Assembly (NCBI RefSeq): GCF_000454545.1
Contig: NZ_CM002139.1
Span: 4,969,517-5,033,516 of the forward strand
Reading direction: 5' to 3'
DNA from: Xanthomonas cassavae CFBP 4642
Lineage (GTDB): Bacteria > Pseudomonadota > Gammaproteobacteria > Xanthomonadales > Xanthomonadaceae
Length of the DNA: 64,000 bases
The notes below the pieces were generated by a model. It worked only from the letters and a program-made list of their open reading frames with translations, did not search any database and was not told where the DNA came from. Made by a program: the position numbers and the translations under genes. Positions 42,745 to 51,489 of the stretch are shown here, one piece after another. Every line of letters starts with the position of its first letter. Position 1 is the stretch's first letter.

Positions 42745-44550
42745 TTACTTGTCCATCTGCAAGACAGCCAGGAAGGCTTCCTGCGGAATCTCCACGCGGC
42801 CGACCTGCTTCATGCGCTTCTTGCCTTCCTTCTGCTTCTCCAGCAGCTTCTTCTTGCGCGACACGTCGCCACCATAGCATTTGGCCAGCACGTTCTTGCG
42901 CATCGCCTTGACCGTGGAGCGCGAGATGATCTGCGAGCCGATCGCGGCCTGGATCGCCACGTCGAACATCTGCCGCGGGATCAGGTCCTTCATCTTTTCG
43001 CACAGCTCGCGCCCGCGCCGATCTGCATGGCTGCGGTGCACGATCAGCGACAGCGCATCGACCTTGTCGCCGTTGATCAGCACGTCCACGCGCACGAACG
43101 GGCCGGCATCGAACCGCACGAAGTGGTAATCCAGCGAGGCGTAGCCACGGCTGACCGACTTGAGCTTGTCGAAGAAATCCAGCACCACCTCGGCCATCGG
43201 CAGCTCGTAGCTGATCTGCACCTGGCTGCCCAGATAATTGATGCCGATCTGGGTGCCGCGCTTTTCCTCGCACAGCTTGATGATGTTGCCGATGTACTCC
43301 TCGGGAGTGAGGACGTTGGCGCGGATGATGGGCTCGCGGATCTCATCCACCAGGTTCAACTGCGGCAACTTGGCCGGGTTGTCCATGTTGACGATGGAAC
43401 CGTCGGTCTTGAGCACTTCATAGACCACGGTTGGCGCAGTGCTGATCAGGTCCAGGTTGTATTCGCGCTCCAGCCGCTCCTGCACGATTTCCATGTGCAG
43501 CATGCCCAAAAAGCCGCAGCGGAAGCCGAAGCCCATCGCCTCGGAGCTTTCCGGCTCGAAGCGCAGCGCCGCATCGTTCAGGCGCAGCTTGTCGAGCGCT
43601 TCGCGCAGGTCCGGATAGTCCTCGGCATCGACCGGAAACAGGCCGGCGAACACGCGCGGCTGCATTTCCTGGAAACCGGGCAAGGCATGCGGGGCGGGAT
43701 CGCCGGCCAGGGTCAGGGTGTCGCCGACCGGCGCACCATGCACGTCCTTGATCGAGGCATTGATCCAGCCCACTTCGCCGGCGCCCAGCGCCGCCAGTTC
43801 CTTGCGCTTGGGCGTGAACACGCCGACCTTGTCCACCAGATGGGTGCGGCCGGTGGACATCACCAGGATCTTGCTGCCCGGCTTGATCTCGCCCTGCATC
43901 ACGCGCACCAGCGAGACCACGCCCAGGTAGTTATCGAACCAGGAATCGATGATCAGCGCCTGCAGCTTGTCGGTATCGCGCGGCTTCGGCGGCGGGATGC
44001 GATGCACGATCGCTTCCAGCACCAGATCGATGTTCAGGCCGGTCTTGGCGCTGACCGCCACCGCGTCTCCGGCATCGATGCCGATCACCGCTTCGATCTC
44101 GGCCTTGGCACGGTCGACATCGGCGGTGGGCAGGTCAATCTTGTTGAGCACCGGCACCACTTCCAGGCCCTGCTCCACTGCCGTGTAGCAGTTGGCCACC
44201 GACTGCGCTTCCACGCCCTGCGCCGCATCCACCACCAGCAGCGCGCCCTCGCAGGCGGCCAGTGAGCGACTGACTTCGTAGGAGAAATCCACATGCCCGG
44301 GGGTGTCGATGAAGTTCAGGTGGTAGGTCTGCCCGTCCTTGGCCGTGTACGGCAGGGACACCGACTGCGCCTTGATGGTGATGCCGCGTTCGCGCTCGAT
44401 CGGGTTGGAGTCCAGCACCTGGGCCTCCATCTCGCGCGCCTGCAGGCCGCCACACAGCTGGATGATCCGGTCGGCCAGGGTGGATTTGCCGTGGTCGACA
44501 TGGGCGATGATGGAGAAATTGCGGATGTTCCGCATTGAATCAGAGGACAT
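42745..44550 (-). CDS. lepA: Elongation factor 4 (back-translocase LepA)
   Basis: The 601-residue GTPase binds ribosomes and aids translation under stress. G1 [12 protein letters not shown]2 GITIK, G3 DTPGHVDF, G4 NKIDLP and the LepA-specific C-terminal domain ([20 protein letters not shown], then [20 protein letters not shown]) are all present. ATG 44550 (MSSDSMRN) or ATG 44535 ([10 protein letters not shown]), giving 596 residues, is the start; the shorter form equals the common family N-terminus. Confidence 0.95.
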   Translation of the reverse strand: MSSDSMRNIRNFSIIAHVDHGKSTLADRIIQLCGGLQAREMEAQVLDSNPIERERGITIKAQSVSLPYTAKDGQTYHLNFIDTPGHVDFSYEVSRSLAACEGALLVVDAAQGVEAQSVANCYTAVEQGLEVVPVLNKIDLPTADVDRAKAEIEAVIGIDAGDAVAVSAKTGLNIDLVLEAIVHRIPPPKPRDTDKLQALIIDSWFDNYLGVVSLVRVMQGEIKPGSKILVMSTGRTHLVDKVGVFTPKRKELAALGAGEVGWINASIKDVHGAPVGDTLTLAGDPAPHALPGFQEMQPRVFAGLFPVDAEDYPDLREALDKLRLNDAALRFEPESSEAMGFGFRCGFLGMLHMEIVQERLEREYNLDLISTAPTVVYEVLKTDGSIVNMDNPAKLPQLNLVDEIREPIIRANVLTPEEYIGNIIKLCEEKRGTQIGINYLGSQVQISYELPMAEVVLDFFDKLKSVSRGYASLDYHFVRFDAGPFVRVDVLINGDKVDALSLIVHRSHADRRGRELCEKMKDLIPRQMFDVAIQAAIGSQIISRSTVKAMRKNVLAKCYGGDVSRKKKLLEKQKEGKKRMKQVGRVEIPQEAFLAVLQMDK

Positions 44551-44616
44551 TGAGGTGGGCGCCGGCGCAGCCGTCGTCAGGGTAACGCAGCATTATCGCA
44601 TGGTCGGCCCCATTGG

Positions 44617-44715
44617 GGCCGGGAATTGGGAATCGGGAGTGGGGAATCGGAAAAGCCAGGCGGGCCATCGTCTCGCGGACCCGCTCTTGCCATTCCCGAT
44701 TCCCGATTCCCTCCG
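44617..44715. repeat. Heptamer inverted-repeat element E5
   Basis: Left arm 44619-44650 carries four G-tracts (ggg, ggg, ggg, gggg at 44621-44644) with loops of 4, 4 and 3, a textbook quadruplex pattern. Right arm 44690-44715 carries three c-tracts in cccgatt units and ends at the mucD stop. The arms are complementary and about 40 bases apart. Confidence 0.82.
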
Positions 44716-46293
44716 TTAGCCGCCGGCCTTCAAGGCCACATAACTCGTCGCCTTGCCATCGGTGACCAGCAGCATGACCACGTCGCCCTTCTTGTAGCTG
44801 GACAGCGCGCGGTTGAGTTCGGCGACGGTGCCGACCTTGGTGCGGCCGACGCGGGCGATGATCAGGCCCGGCGACAGCGGTGGCTGGGTGCTGCGCGCCG
44901 CGGGGCCGGTGACCGCGGCAATCCGCACGCCCTCGCCTGCATCCAGGCCCAGGCGGCTGCGTTCGGCGGCGGTCAGATCGGCGACTTGCAGGCCCAGCAA
45001 GGCCACGCTGGCCGGAGCCTCCGGCTTGGCATCCTCGGCGGCGGTGCGCGGTGCAGCGCTCTCGCTGCCGTCCTGCAACGGCGCCAGGGTCACGCTGACA
45101 TGGCGCGGCTTGCCGTCGCGCAGCACGTCCAAGTTGACCTTGGTACCCGGTGCCATCAGGCCGATCATCGGCGGCAGATCGCTGGCCACCTCGATCGGCT
45201 TGCCGTTGACCGCGCGGATCACATCACCCACTTCAACGCCAGCCTTGGCCGCCGGGCTGCCGGCGGGAATGTCGTTGACCAGCGCGCCGCGCGTATCCGG
45301 CAGGCCCAGGCCCTGCGCCTTCAACGAATCGATCGGGCCGACCGCCACGCCCAGCATGCCGCGACTGACCCGCCCGGTGGCCTTGATCTGCTCGGCGGCA
45401 CTGAAGGCCAGGTCGATCGGGATCGCGAAGCTGATCCCCATGTAGCCGCCCGACGCGGAGAAGATCTGCGAATTGATGCCGACCACCTCGCCGCGGGTGT
45501 TGAGCAGCGGGCCGCCGGAGTTGCCCTGGTTGATCGCCACGTCGGTCTGGATGAAGGGCACGTAGCGCTGATCCGCGTACGGATTGCTGCGACCGGTGGC
45601 ACTGACGATGCCGGCAGTGACCGAGTGGTCCAGGCCGAACGGCGAGCCGATCGCCACCACCCACTGGCCCGGCTTGAGCGTGTTGGAATCGCCCAGGCGC
45701 ACGGTGGGCAGGCCCTTGGCCTCGATCTTGAGCAGCGCCACGTCGTACTGCTCGTCGCTGCCGACCACCTTGGCCTTGAACTCGCGGCGGTCGGTCAGCT
45801 TGACGGTGACTTCGCTGGCGCCGTCGACCACGTGATGATTGGTCAGCACATACCCATCAGCGGAAATGATGAAGCCCGAGCCCATCGACTTGCCGGCAAT
45901 GCCGCCATCGTCATCGCCACCACCCGGCCCCTGCCACGGACCGCCCGGCATCTGGAAATCCGGCCCGAAGAAGCGCCTGAAGAACTCCGGCATCTGCTCG
46001 TCGTCGGGCATGCCGCCCTGACCACCGCGCCCGCCACGCGCCGAACGCGCCATCGCGTCCTTGCGGGTGATGATGGCTTCGATATTGACCACACCCGGGC
46101 CGACCTGCTCGACCAGATTGGTGAAGTCTGGCAAACCCGCCACCAGCTGCGGCGCCGGGGTGGTGCTGCGGTTGGCAGTGATCGGGGCACTGGCCTTGGG
46201 CGCGGGTGCGGGTGCGGTTTGCTGGGCACAGGCGGCCAGCGGCAGGGTCATGGCAAGCAGGCCGAACATCTGGGTACGGATGCGGTGATTCAT
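44716..46293 (-). CDS. mucD: Periplasmic serine protease Do / MucD (lipobox-bearing)
   Basis: The 525-residue HtrA protease has catalytic H154 (TNHHVVDGA), D184 (YDVALLKI) and S259 (GNSGGPLL), then two PDZ domains (about 300-395 and 430-525). It degrades or refolds misfolded envelope proteins. The signal ends in LPLAAC with a lipobox cysteine at 22 and Ala/Pro-rich mature N-terminus, so this copy may be membrane-anchored, unlike soluble E. coli DegP. It follows rseA on the same strand, giving rpoE-rseA-mucD. Its start, ATG 46293, has gagg in front. Confidence 0.92.
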   Translation of the reverse strand: MNHRIRTQMFGLLAMTLPLAACAQQTAPAPAPKASAPITANRSTTPAPQLVAGLPDFTNLVEQVGPGVVNIEAIITRKDAMARSARGGRGGQGGMPDDEQMPEFFRRFFGPDFQMPGGPWQGPGGGDDDGGIAGKSMGSGFIISADGYVLTNHHVVDGASEVTVKLTDRREFKAKVVGSDEQYDVALLKIEAKGLPTVRLGDSNTLKPGQWVVAIGSPFGLDHSVTAGIVSATGRSNPYADQRYVPFIQTDVAINQGNSGGPLLNTRGEVVGINSQIFSASGGYMGISFAIPIDLAFSAAEQIKATGRVSRGMLGVAVGPIDSLKAQGLGLPDTRGALVNDIPAGSPAAKAGVEVGDVIRAVNGKPIEVASDLPPMIGLMAPGTKVNLDVLRDGKPRHVSVTLAPLQDGSESAAPRTAAEDAKPEAPASVALLGLQVADLTAAERSRLGLDAGEGVRIAAVTGPAARSTQPPLSPGLIIARVGRTKVGTVAELNRALSSYKKGDVVMLLVTDGKATSYVALKAGG

Positions 46294-46402
46294 CGAGTTG
46301 CCTCCGATGGCAGGGCGACAGGAACCTGAACCCATGCAGCGGCACGGGTCCGACAAGGTAACGGGAGGGAGGGCGCCGAGTGGATGAAGATCGGCCGCCG
46401 GA

Positions 46403-47290
46403 TCAGTATTGCGGGCCCTGCGCCGACGAAGGCGGACTTGGTGCTGGAGCCCGGGCCGCCTGCGGCGCTGGTTCGAACGGATAGAACGCCGGGCCCTGGC
46501 GACTCTGGCTGAAACTGGCGTTGAGCGGACTGTTGCCAACGCCAGGCAGTGCCGCGCGCGGCCAGGGACGCGCCTGCAAGGTGGTATCCGGGTGCGTGAA
46601 CGGGTTGGATGGCGCCACCGGGCTCGCCGCGGCCGGCGTGGCGGCAGCCACCATCGGAGCCGGCGCCTGCTGCTGGCGCGCCGCCGCACTGCGTGCCACC
46701 TGCTGATTGCGGGTCGCGGCGCCGCGGCGCGTGGAGGCCAGAGCCGCGGCCGGAACCGCCGCAACCAGCGCGCCGCCGCCGCCGTCGCCGTCGCCGTCGC
46801 CGGGGTTGGCGGGGACGGGAGCTGCGGGCGCCTTCGGCGCGACGGGCGGCTGGACCGCGGCAGGCACCTGGGCGGCGGTGGCATACACCGGCACCTCAGT
46901 GACCGGCCGGGCCGGATCCGGCAAGCGTTCGCGCGCCATGAACATGGCGATCGCCGCGACCGAGGCGGCGATCGCCGCGCCGCCACCCCACCGCCAGCGT
47001 ACCGCCGCGCGCGGCATCGGCTGTGGCTGCGGTGCAGGCTCGTCGGCGATCGCACTGCGGACCCGCGCCGCGAAATCCAGCGGCGCCGGCGCGCTGGCCG
47101 CGCCGCGCAGCACGTCGCCGCACAGCTGCCAACGTTCGTGGCAACCGGCCAGCTCGTCGTCGTGGGCCAGGCGGCGCAACAGGAAACGCGATTCGTCGGC
47201 ACTCAGCTCACCGTCGACCAGCGCGGACAATTGCTGCCGGTAGTGGCGTTCGAACTTGTCGGTGGTGGACATGTCGGGGTTATGGCTCAT
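46403..47290 (-). CDS. rseA: Anti-sigma-E factor RseA
   Basis: The 295-residue protein has the N-terminal RseA domain (YRQQLSALVDGELSADESRFLLRRL, about 18-42) that would bind RpoE, a transmembrane segment (about 103-122) and a long low-complexity periplasmic region rich in Ala, Pro, Gln and Gly with a GDGDGDGGGG run. The periplasmic part is where DegS-type cleavage would start. It overlaps the rpoE stop (ATGA at 47287-47290) and precedes mucD. The periplasmic part is far longer than that of E. coli RseA. Confidence 0.88.
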   Translation of the reverse strand: MSHNPDMSTTDKFERHYRQQLSALVDGELSADESRFLLRRLAHDDELAGCHERWQLCGDVLRGAASAPAPLDFAARVRSAIADEPAPQPQPMPRAAVRWRWGGGAAIAASVAAIAMFMARERLPDPARPVTEVPVYATAAQVPAAVQPPVAPKAPAAPVPANPGDGDGDGGGGALVAAVPAAALASTRRGAATRNQQVARSAAARQQQAPAPMVAAATPAAASPVAPSNPFTHPDTTLQARPWPRAALPGVGNSPLNASFSQSRQGPAFYPFEPAPQAARAPAPSPPSSAQGPQY

Positions 47291-47907
47291 ACACGGTGTC
47301 GCTCACGGGTAGCGCTATCGGTCTCCAGCAGAGGCCGCAGCTCGATGTCGATGGCCTCGCGCGCCCGGAAGATGCGCGAGCGCACCGTTCCGATCGGGCA
47401 ATCCATCTTTCGCGCGATGTCCTCGTAACTCAGACCTTCCACCTCGCGCAGGGTGATGGCCAACCGAAGTTCTTCCGGTAGGGCTTGGACCGCGCGCATC
47501 ACCGTTTGTTCCAGCTCCTGTCGCATCAGTTCACGCTCCGGGGTATTGGTATCGCGCAACCGGGTGGCCCCATCGAACTGCTCGGCATCGCTGATCTCGA
47601 TGTCGTCGGTGGGCGGCCGGCGGTTGTGCGCAACCAGATGGTTCTTGGCAGTGTTGACGGCAATGCGGTGCAGCCACGTATAGAACTGGGCGTCGCCGCG
47701 GAAACTGTTGATGGCGCGATACGCGCGCACAAACGTGTCCTGGGCCACATCCTGGCATTCGCTCCAGTCGGCGATGTAGCGCCCGATCAGGGCAACGATC
47801 CGATGCTGGTACTTGCGTACCAGCACATCGAACGCCGCGCTCTCGCCGCGCTGCACACGCCGGACCAGTTCAAGGTCCAGCTCCTGAGGTGTATCGACTT
47901 CGGCCAT
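47287..47907 (-). CDS. rpoE: RNA polymerase sigma-E factor
   Basis: The 206-residue ECF sigma factor has region 2 (CQDVAQDTFVRAYRAINSFRG, TWLHRIAVNTAKNHLVAHNR) and region 4 (SYEDIARKMDCPIGTVRSRI). It governs the envelope stress response. ATG 47907 (MAEVDTPQELD) is chosen because upstream codons to 48144 overlap the fadJ start on the other strand. A sigma-E-type promoter stands about 40 bases before it. The operon is rpoE-rseA-mucD. Confidence 0.94.
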   Translation of the reverse strand: MAEVDTPQELDLELVRRVQRGESAAFDVLVRKYQHRIVALIGRYIADWSECQDVAQDTFVRAYRAINSFRGDAQFYTWLHRIAVNTAKNHLVAHNRRPPTDDIEISDAEQFDGATRLRDTNTPERELMRQELEQTVMRAVQALPEELRLAITLREVEGLSYEDIARKMDCPIGTVRSRIFRAREAIDIELRPLLETDSATRERHRV

Positions 47908-47946
47908 GGTGGGCCGCACTCCTGTCAGCCCACCGAAGTCGGGCAA

Positions 47947-47973
47947 TGAGACCGCCATTGAAGAGGAAAGTTC
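47947..47973 (-). promoter_or_regulatory. Sigma-E-type promoter of rpoE (probable autoregulation)
   Basis: On the minus strand gaactt (47968-47973) and tctca (47947-47951) are separated by 16 bases, resembling the sigma-E consensus ggaactt-N16-tctga. Transcription would begin about 33 bases before the rpoE ATG. Confidence 0.6.
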
Positions 47974-48142
47974 ATACCGATCCGTACGAGCGTCGCGCAT
48001 CAGGGTAGCGGTACCGATGCGCCGCCAGCGGCACCTCGCCGAAGCGCGCGCCGTCCCTGTCGACAGGTATGGGTATTTGACGTGAAGGAAACAACCTCTG
48101 GATGATAACGGCCTTTCCTTATATCGCCGGACGGCCAACCGC

Positions 48143-50224
48143 ATGCTTCCAGGTTTCGACGGGCTTCGATTCAGCCACTGGCAGGCCGACCTGCGCGAGG
48201 ACGGCGTGCTCGTGCTCAGCCTCGATCGTCAGGGCGCAGCGGTCAACGCATTTTCGCAGGAGGTGCTGCTCGAGCTGGGCGCACTGGTGGAACGGCTGGC
48301 GCTGGATCCGCCCAAGGGCGTGGTGCTGCGCTCGGCCAAGGCCAACGGCTTCATTGCCGGTGCCGACCTGAAGGAATTCCAGGACTTCGATCGCAAGGGC
48401 ACGGTCAACGATGCCATCCACCGCGGCCAGCAGGTGTTCCAGAAGCTGGCCGAGCTGCCCTGCCCCACGGTGGCAGCCATCCACGGCTTCTGCATGGGCG
48501 GCGGTACCGAAATCGCGCTGGCCTGCCGTTACCGGGTGGCCTCCGATGACGGCAGCACCCGCATCGGCCTGCCGGAAACCAAGCTCGGCATCTTTCCCGG
48601 CTGGGGTGGCAGCGCCCGCTTGCCGCGCCTGATCGGCGCACCGGCGGCAATGGACCTGATGCTGACCGGCCGCAGCGTGTCGGCCAAGGCCGCGCGTGCC
48701 ATGGGCCTGGTGGACAAGGTCGCTGCACCCGCCGTGCTGGTCGACGTGGCCGCTGCCCTGGCGCTGGCCGGCACCACGCGCCCGCTCAAGCAACGCGCCA
48801 CCGCCTGGGCCACCAATACCCTGCTTGCGCGCCAGCTGCTGGCGCCGCAGATGCGCAAGCAGGTCGCGCGCAAGGCGCGCAAGGAGCATTACCCGGCACC
48901 GTACGCCCTGATCAACGTGTGGGAACGGGCGGGCGGCGGCGGCATCCAGGCGCGTCTGGCTGCCGAGCGCAAGGCGGTGGTCAAGCTCGCCAGCACCCCG
49001 GCCGCACGCAACCTGATCCGCATCTTCTTCCTTACCGAGCGGCTGAAGGCGCTGGGCGGCAAGGATGCCGGCGGCGCGGCGGCGGTACCCATCCGTCATG
49101 TGCATGTCGTCGGCGCCGGCGTGATGGGCGGCGATATCGCGGCATTGGCCGCCTACAAGGGCTTCGAGGTCACCCTGCAGGATCGCGAGCAGCGCTTCAT
49201 CGACACCGCGCTGAGCCGTGGCGGCGAGCTGTTCGCCAAGCGGGTCAAGGACGAGGCCAAGCGCCCGGCGGTCGCCGCGCGCCTGCGTGGCGACCTGGCC
49301 GGTGCAGGCGTGGCACAGGCGGATCTGGTGATCGAGGCGATCGTCGAGAACCCGCAGGCCAAGCGCGAGCTGTATCAGTCGATCGAACCGCAGCTCAAGC
49401 CGGACGCCGTGTTGACTACCAATACGTCGTCGATTCCGCTGACCGAGTTGCGTGGCCAGCTGCTGCGCCCGGCCCAGTTCGCCGGCCTGCACTACTTCAA
49501 CCCGGTGGCGATGATGCCGCTGGTGGAGATCGTGCAGCACGACGGGCTGGATCCGGTCAACGTGGCGCGCCTGGCGGCGTTCTGCAGGGCGCTGGACAAG
49601 TTCCCGGTGCCGGTGGCGGGCACCCCGGGCTTCCTGGTCAACCGCGTGCTGTTTCCGTACCTGCTGGAAGCGGCCACCGCCTATGCCGAGGGCATCCCGG
49701 GACCGGTGCTGGACAAGACGGCTGTCAAGTTCGGCATGCCGATGGGGCCGATCGAACTGATCGACACCGTGGGCCTGGACGTCGCCGCCGGCGTCGGTGC
49801 CGAGCTGGCGCCGTTCCTGCATCTGCCGATTCCGGCCGCGCTGGCCACCGTGGAGGCGGGCAAGCGCGGCAAGAAGGATGGCCAGGGGTTGTACAAGTGG
49901 GAGAACGGGCGTGCGGTCAAGGCCGAGGTTCCCAACGGCTACGCCGCGCCGGTCGATCTGGAAGACCGCCTGATCCTGCCGCTACTCAACGAAGCGGTGG
50001 CCTGCCTGCACGACGGCGTGGTAGCCGATGCCGATCTGCTGGATGCCGGCGTCATCTTCGGCACCGGCTTCGCCCCGTTCCGCGGCGGCCCGATCCAGTA
50101 CATCCGCAGCGCCGGCGCCGATGCGCTGCTGGCGCGCCTGCAGGCGCTGCACGCGCGCTATGGCGAGCGTTTCGCGCCGCGCCCGGGCTGGGACTCGCCG
50201 GTGTTGCGCGAGCCGGTGGCGTGA
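48143..50224 (+). CDS. fadJ: Fatty-acid oxidation bifunctional enzyme (FadJ/FadB-like)
   Basis: The 693-residue protein joins an enoyl-CoA hydratase (about 1-290; oxyanion and active-site segment NGFIAGADLKEF, HGFCMGGGTEIALACRYR, GLPETKLGIFPGWGG) and a 3-hydroxyacyl-CoA dehydrogenase (about 315-690; VHVVGAGVMGGDIAALAA, NTSSIPLTEL, LHYFNPVAMMPLVEIV, GTPGFLVNRVL). It carries out two steps of fatty-acid beta-oxidation. The thiolase partner is not adjacent. It diverges from rpoE, and its transcript ends at the hairpin 50272-50303. Confidence 0.93.
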   Translation: MLPGFDGLRFSHWQADLREDGVLVLSLDRQGAAVNAFSQEVLLELGALVERLALDPPKGVVLRSAKANGFIAGADLKEFQDFDRKGTVNDAIHRGQQVFQKLAELPCPTVAAIHGFCMGGGTEIALACRYRVASDDGSTRIGLPETKLGIFPGWGGSARLPRLIGAPAAMDLMLTGRSVSAKAARAMGLVDKVAAPAVLVDVAAALALAGTTRPLKQRATAWATNTLLARQLLAPQMRKQVARKARKEHYPAPYALINVWERAGGGGIQARLAAERKAVVKLASTPAARNLIRIFFLTERLKALGGKDAGGAAAVPIRHVHVVGAGVMGGDIAALAAYKGFEVTLQDREQRFIDTALSRGGELFAKRVKDEAKRPAVAARLRGDLAGAGVAQADLVIEAIVENPQAKRELYQSIEPQLKPDAVLTTNTSSIPLTELRGQLLRPAQFAGLHYFNPVAMMPLVEIVQHDGLDPVNVARLAAFCRALDKFPVPVAGTPGFLVNRVLFPYLLEAATAYAEGIPGPVLDKTAVKFGMPMGPIELIDTVGLDVAAGVGAELAPFLHLPIPAALATVEAGKRGKKDGQGLYKWENGRAVKAEVPNGYAAPVDLEDRLILPLLNEAVACLHDGVVADADLLDAGVIFGTGFAPFRGGPIQYIRSAGADALLARLQALHARYGERFAPRPGWDSPVLREPVA

Positions 50225-50271
50225 ACCCAGGTCCATCCAATCTCGTGGATGATCGTGGTGGATGATCGAAT

Positions 50272-50307
50272 GCAGCAAGGCCGCCGACTGGCGGCCTTGC
50301 TGCTTCT
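50272..50307. terminator. Long hairpin terminator between fadJ and the cation efflux gene
   Basis: A 14-bp perfect stem (gcagcaaggccgcc at 50272-50285, ggcggccttgctgc at 50290-50303) with a 4-base loop is followed by ttct. It stands between the convergent fadJ and cation-efflux genes. Confidence 0.75.
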
Positions 50308-50413
50308 GTGCGGCCATGGGGTGGCGCTTGGCACGGTGCGTTGTCGCAGCCGCGGTAGCCTCGATGGATCGACACCGGCGGCCGGGCCGTCGATACCGAC
50401 ACCGGAACACGCA

Positions 50414-51382
50414 TCAATGATGGTGATGATGCCCGGCGTGCCCATCATCATCATGATGAGCGTGATGCGAGGCCGCCGACACGGACACCGGGGTCCCGCA
50501 AGGGTGCACACCGCAATCCCCGCTTTCCACCTGCAGGGTCACGTGATCGATCTCGAAGCGTTCGTGCAGCAGCGCGGCGAGCGCATCGCGCAGGTGGTCG
50601 CGCTCGACGGACCCGCCCACCACCACGTGCGCGGTAAGTGCAGGCATGCTGGAGGCCAGCGCCCAGACATGCAGGTCGTGCACGTCGTCCACGCCTGGGT
50701 AGCTGGCCAGTGCCCGCCGCACCTGCGTCAGATCGATGCCCTTGGGCACGCCTTCCAGCAGCACATTGATCGCCTCGCGCAGCAGCACCCAGGTACGCGG
50801 CAGTACCCATAGACCGATCAGCACCGCAAGCACCGGGTCGATCCAGGGCCAGCCGGTCCAGCGGATCAGCAGGGCGCCGACGATCACCGCCACCGAGCCC
50901 AGCATGTCGCTCCACACTTCCAGGTAGGCGCCCTTGACGTTGAGGCTTTCGCCGCTGCCGGCATGCAGCAGCTTCATCGCGACCAGGTTGATCACCAGGC
51001 CCAGCCCGGCGATCAGCAACATGCCGTTGGAGGAAATGTCCTGCGGCGCGCGGAAGCGTTGCGCGGCTTCCCACAGGATGTAGGCGCCCACGCCGAACAG
51101 CAGCGCGCCGTTGACCAGTGCACCCAGCGCTTCGAGGCGTACATAGCCGTAAGTGCGGCGCGCATCGGCGGGGCGCCGGCTCAGGCGCACGGCCAGTAGC
51201 GCGATCATCAAGCCGAGCGTGTCGGTGGCCATGTGCGCCGCATCCGACAGCAGCGCCAGGCTGTTGGTGACGAATGCGCCGATCACTTCGGCCACCAGGA
51301 AGGTGGCGGTCAGTGCCAGCGCCCACCATAGCGGCGTTTCGTGGCGAATTTCGTTGGGGGCGTGGTTGTGGTCGTGTCCCAT
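50414..51382 (-). CDS. Cation diffusion facilitator with His-rich tail
   Basis: The 322-residue CDF exporter has six TM helices (about 18-205), the TM2 metal site D47, H50 and D54 (SDAAHMATD) and, in TM5, E155 and D159 (LEVWSD), so an ExxxD in place of the common HxxxD. A cytosolic ferredoxin-like domain (about 210-300) is followed by an unusually His-rich tail (HHAHHDDDGHAGHHHHH), and the N-terminus is also HDHNH. The tail would bind zinc, cobalt or nickel. It is a single gene. ATG 51382 is firm. Confidence 0.9.
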   Translation of the reverse strand: MGHDHNHAPNEIRHETPLWWALALTATFLVAEVIGAFVTNSLALLSDAAHMATDTLGLMIALLAVRLSRRPADARRTYGYVRLEALGALVNGALLFGVGAYILWEAAQRFRAPQDISSNGMLLIAGLGLVINLVAMKLLHAGSGESLNVKGAYLEVWSDMLGSVAVIVGALLIRWTGWPWIDPVLAVLIGLWVLPRTWVLLREAINVLLEGVPKGIDLTQVRRALASYPGVDDVHDLHVWALASSMPALTAHVVVGGSVERDHLRDALAALLHERFEIDHVTLQVESGDCGVHPCGTPVSVSAASHHAHHDDDGHAGHHHHH

Positions 51383-51489
51383 GCTGTGCGGCCTCGTGCA
51401 ATGCGCGCACCTTAAGCACGCGCGATGACGGAGACTATTACACCCGCGCGTGATGAGATCACATGACGCGACGGCAACCCTGCACTCGC

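Noticed and set aside
42656..42745. Element E4 as an intrinsic terminator
   Set aside because: The stem lacks a T-run on either strand; it fits the repeat family better.
41794..44265. 823-codon plus-strand frame across lepB and lepA
   Set aside because: It is the antisense of two conserved essential genes.
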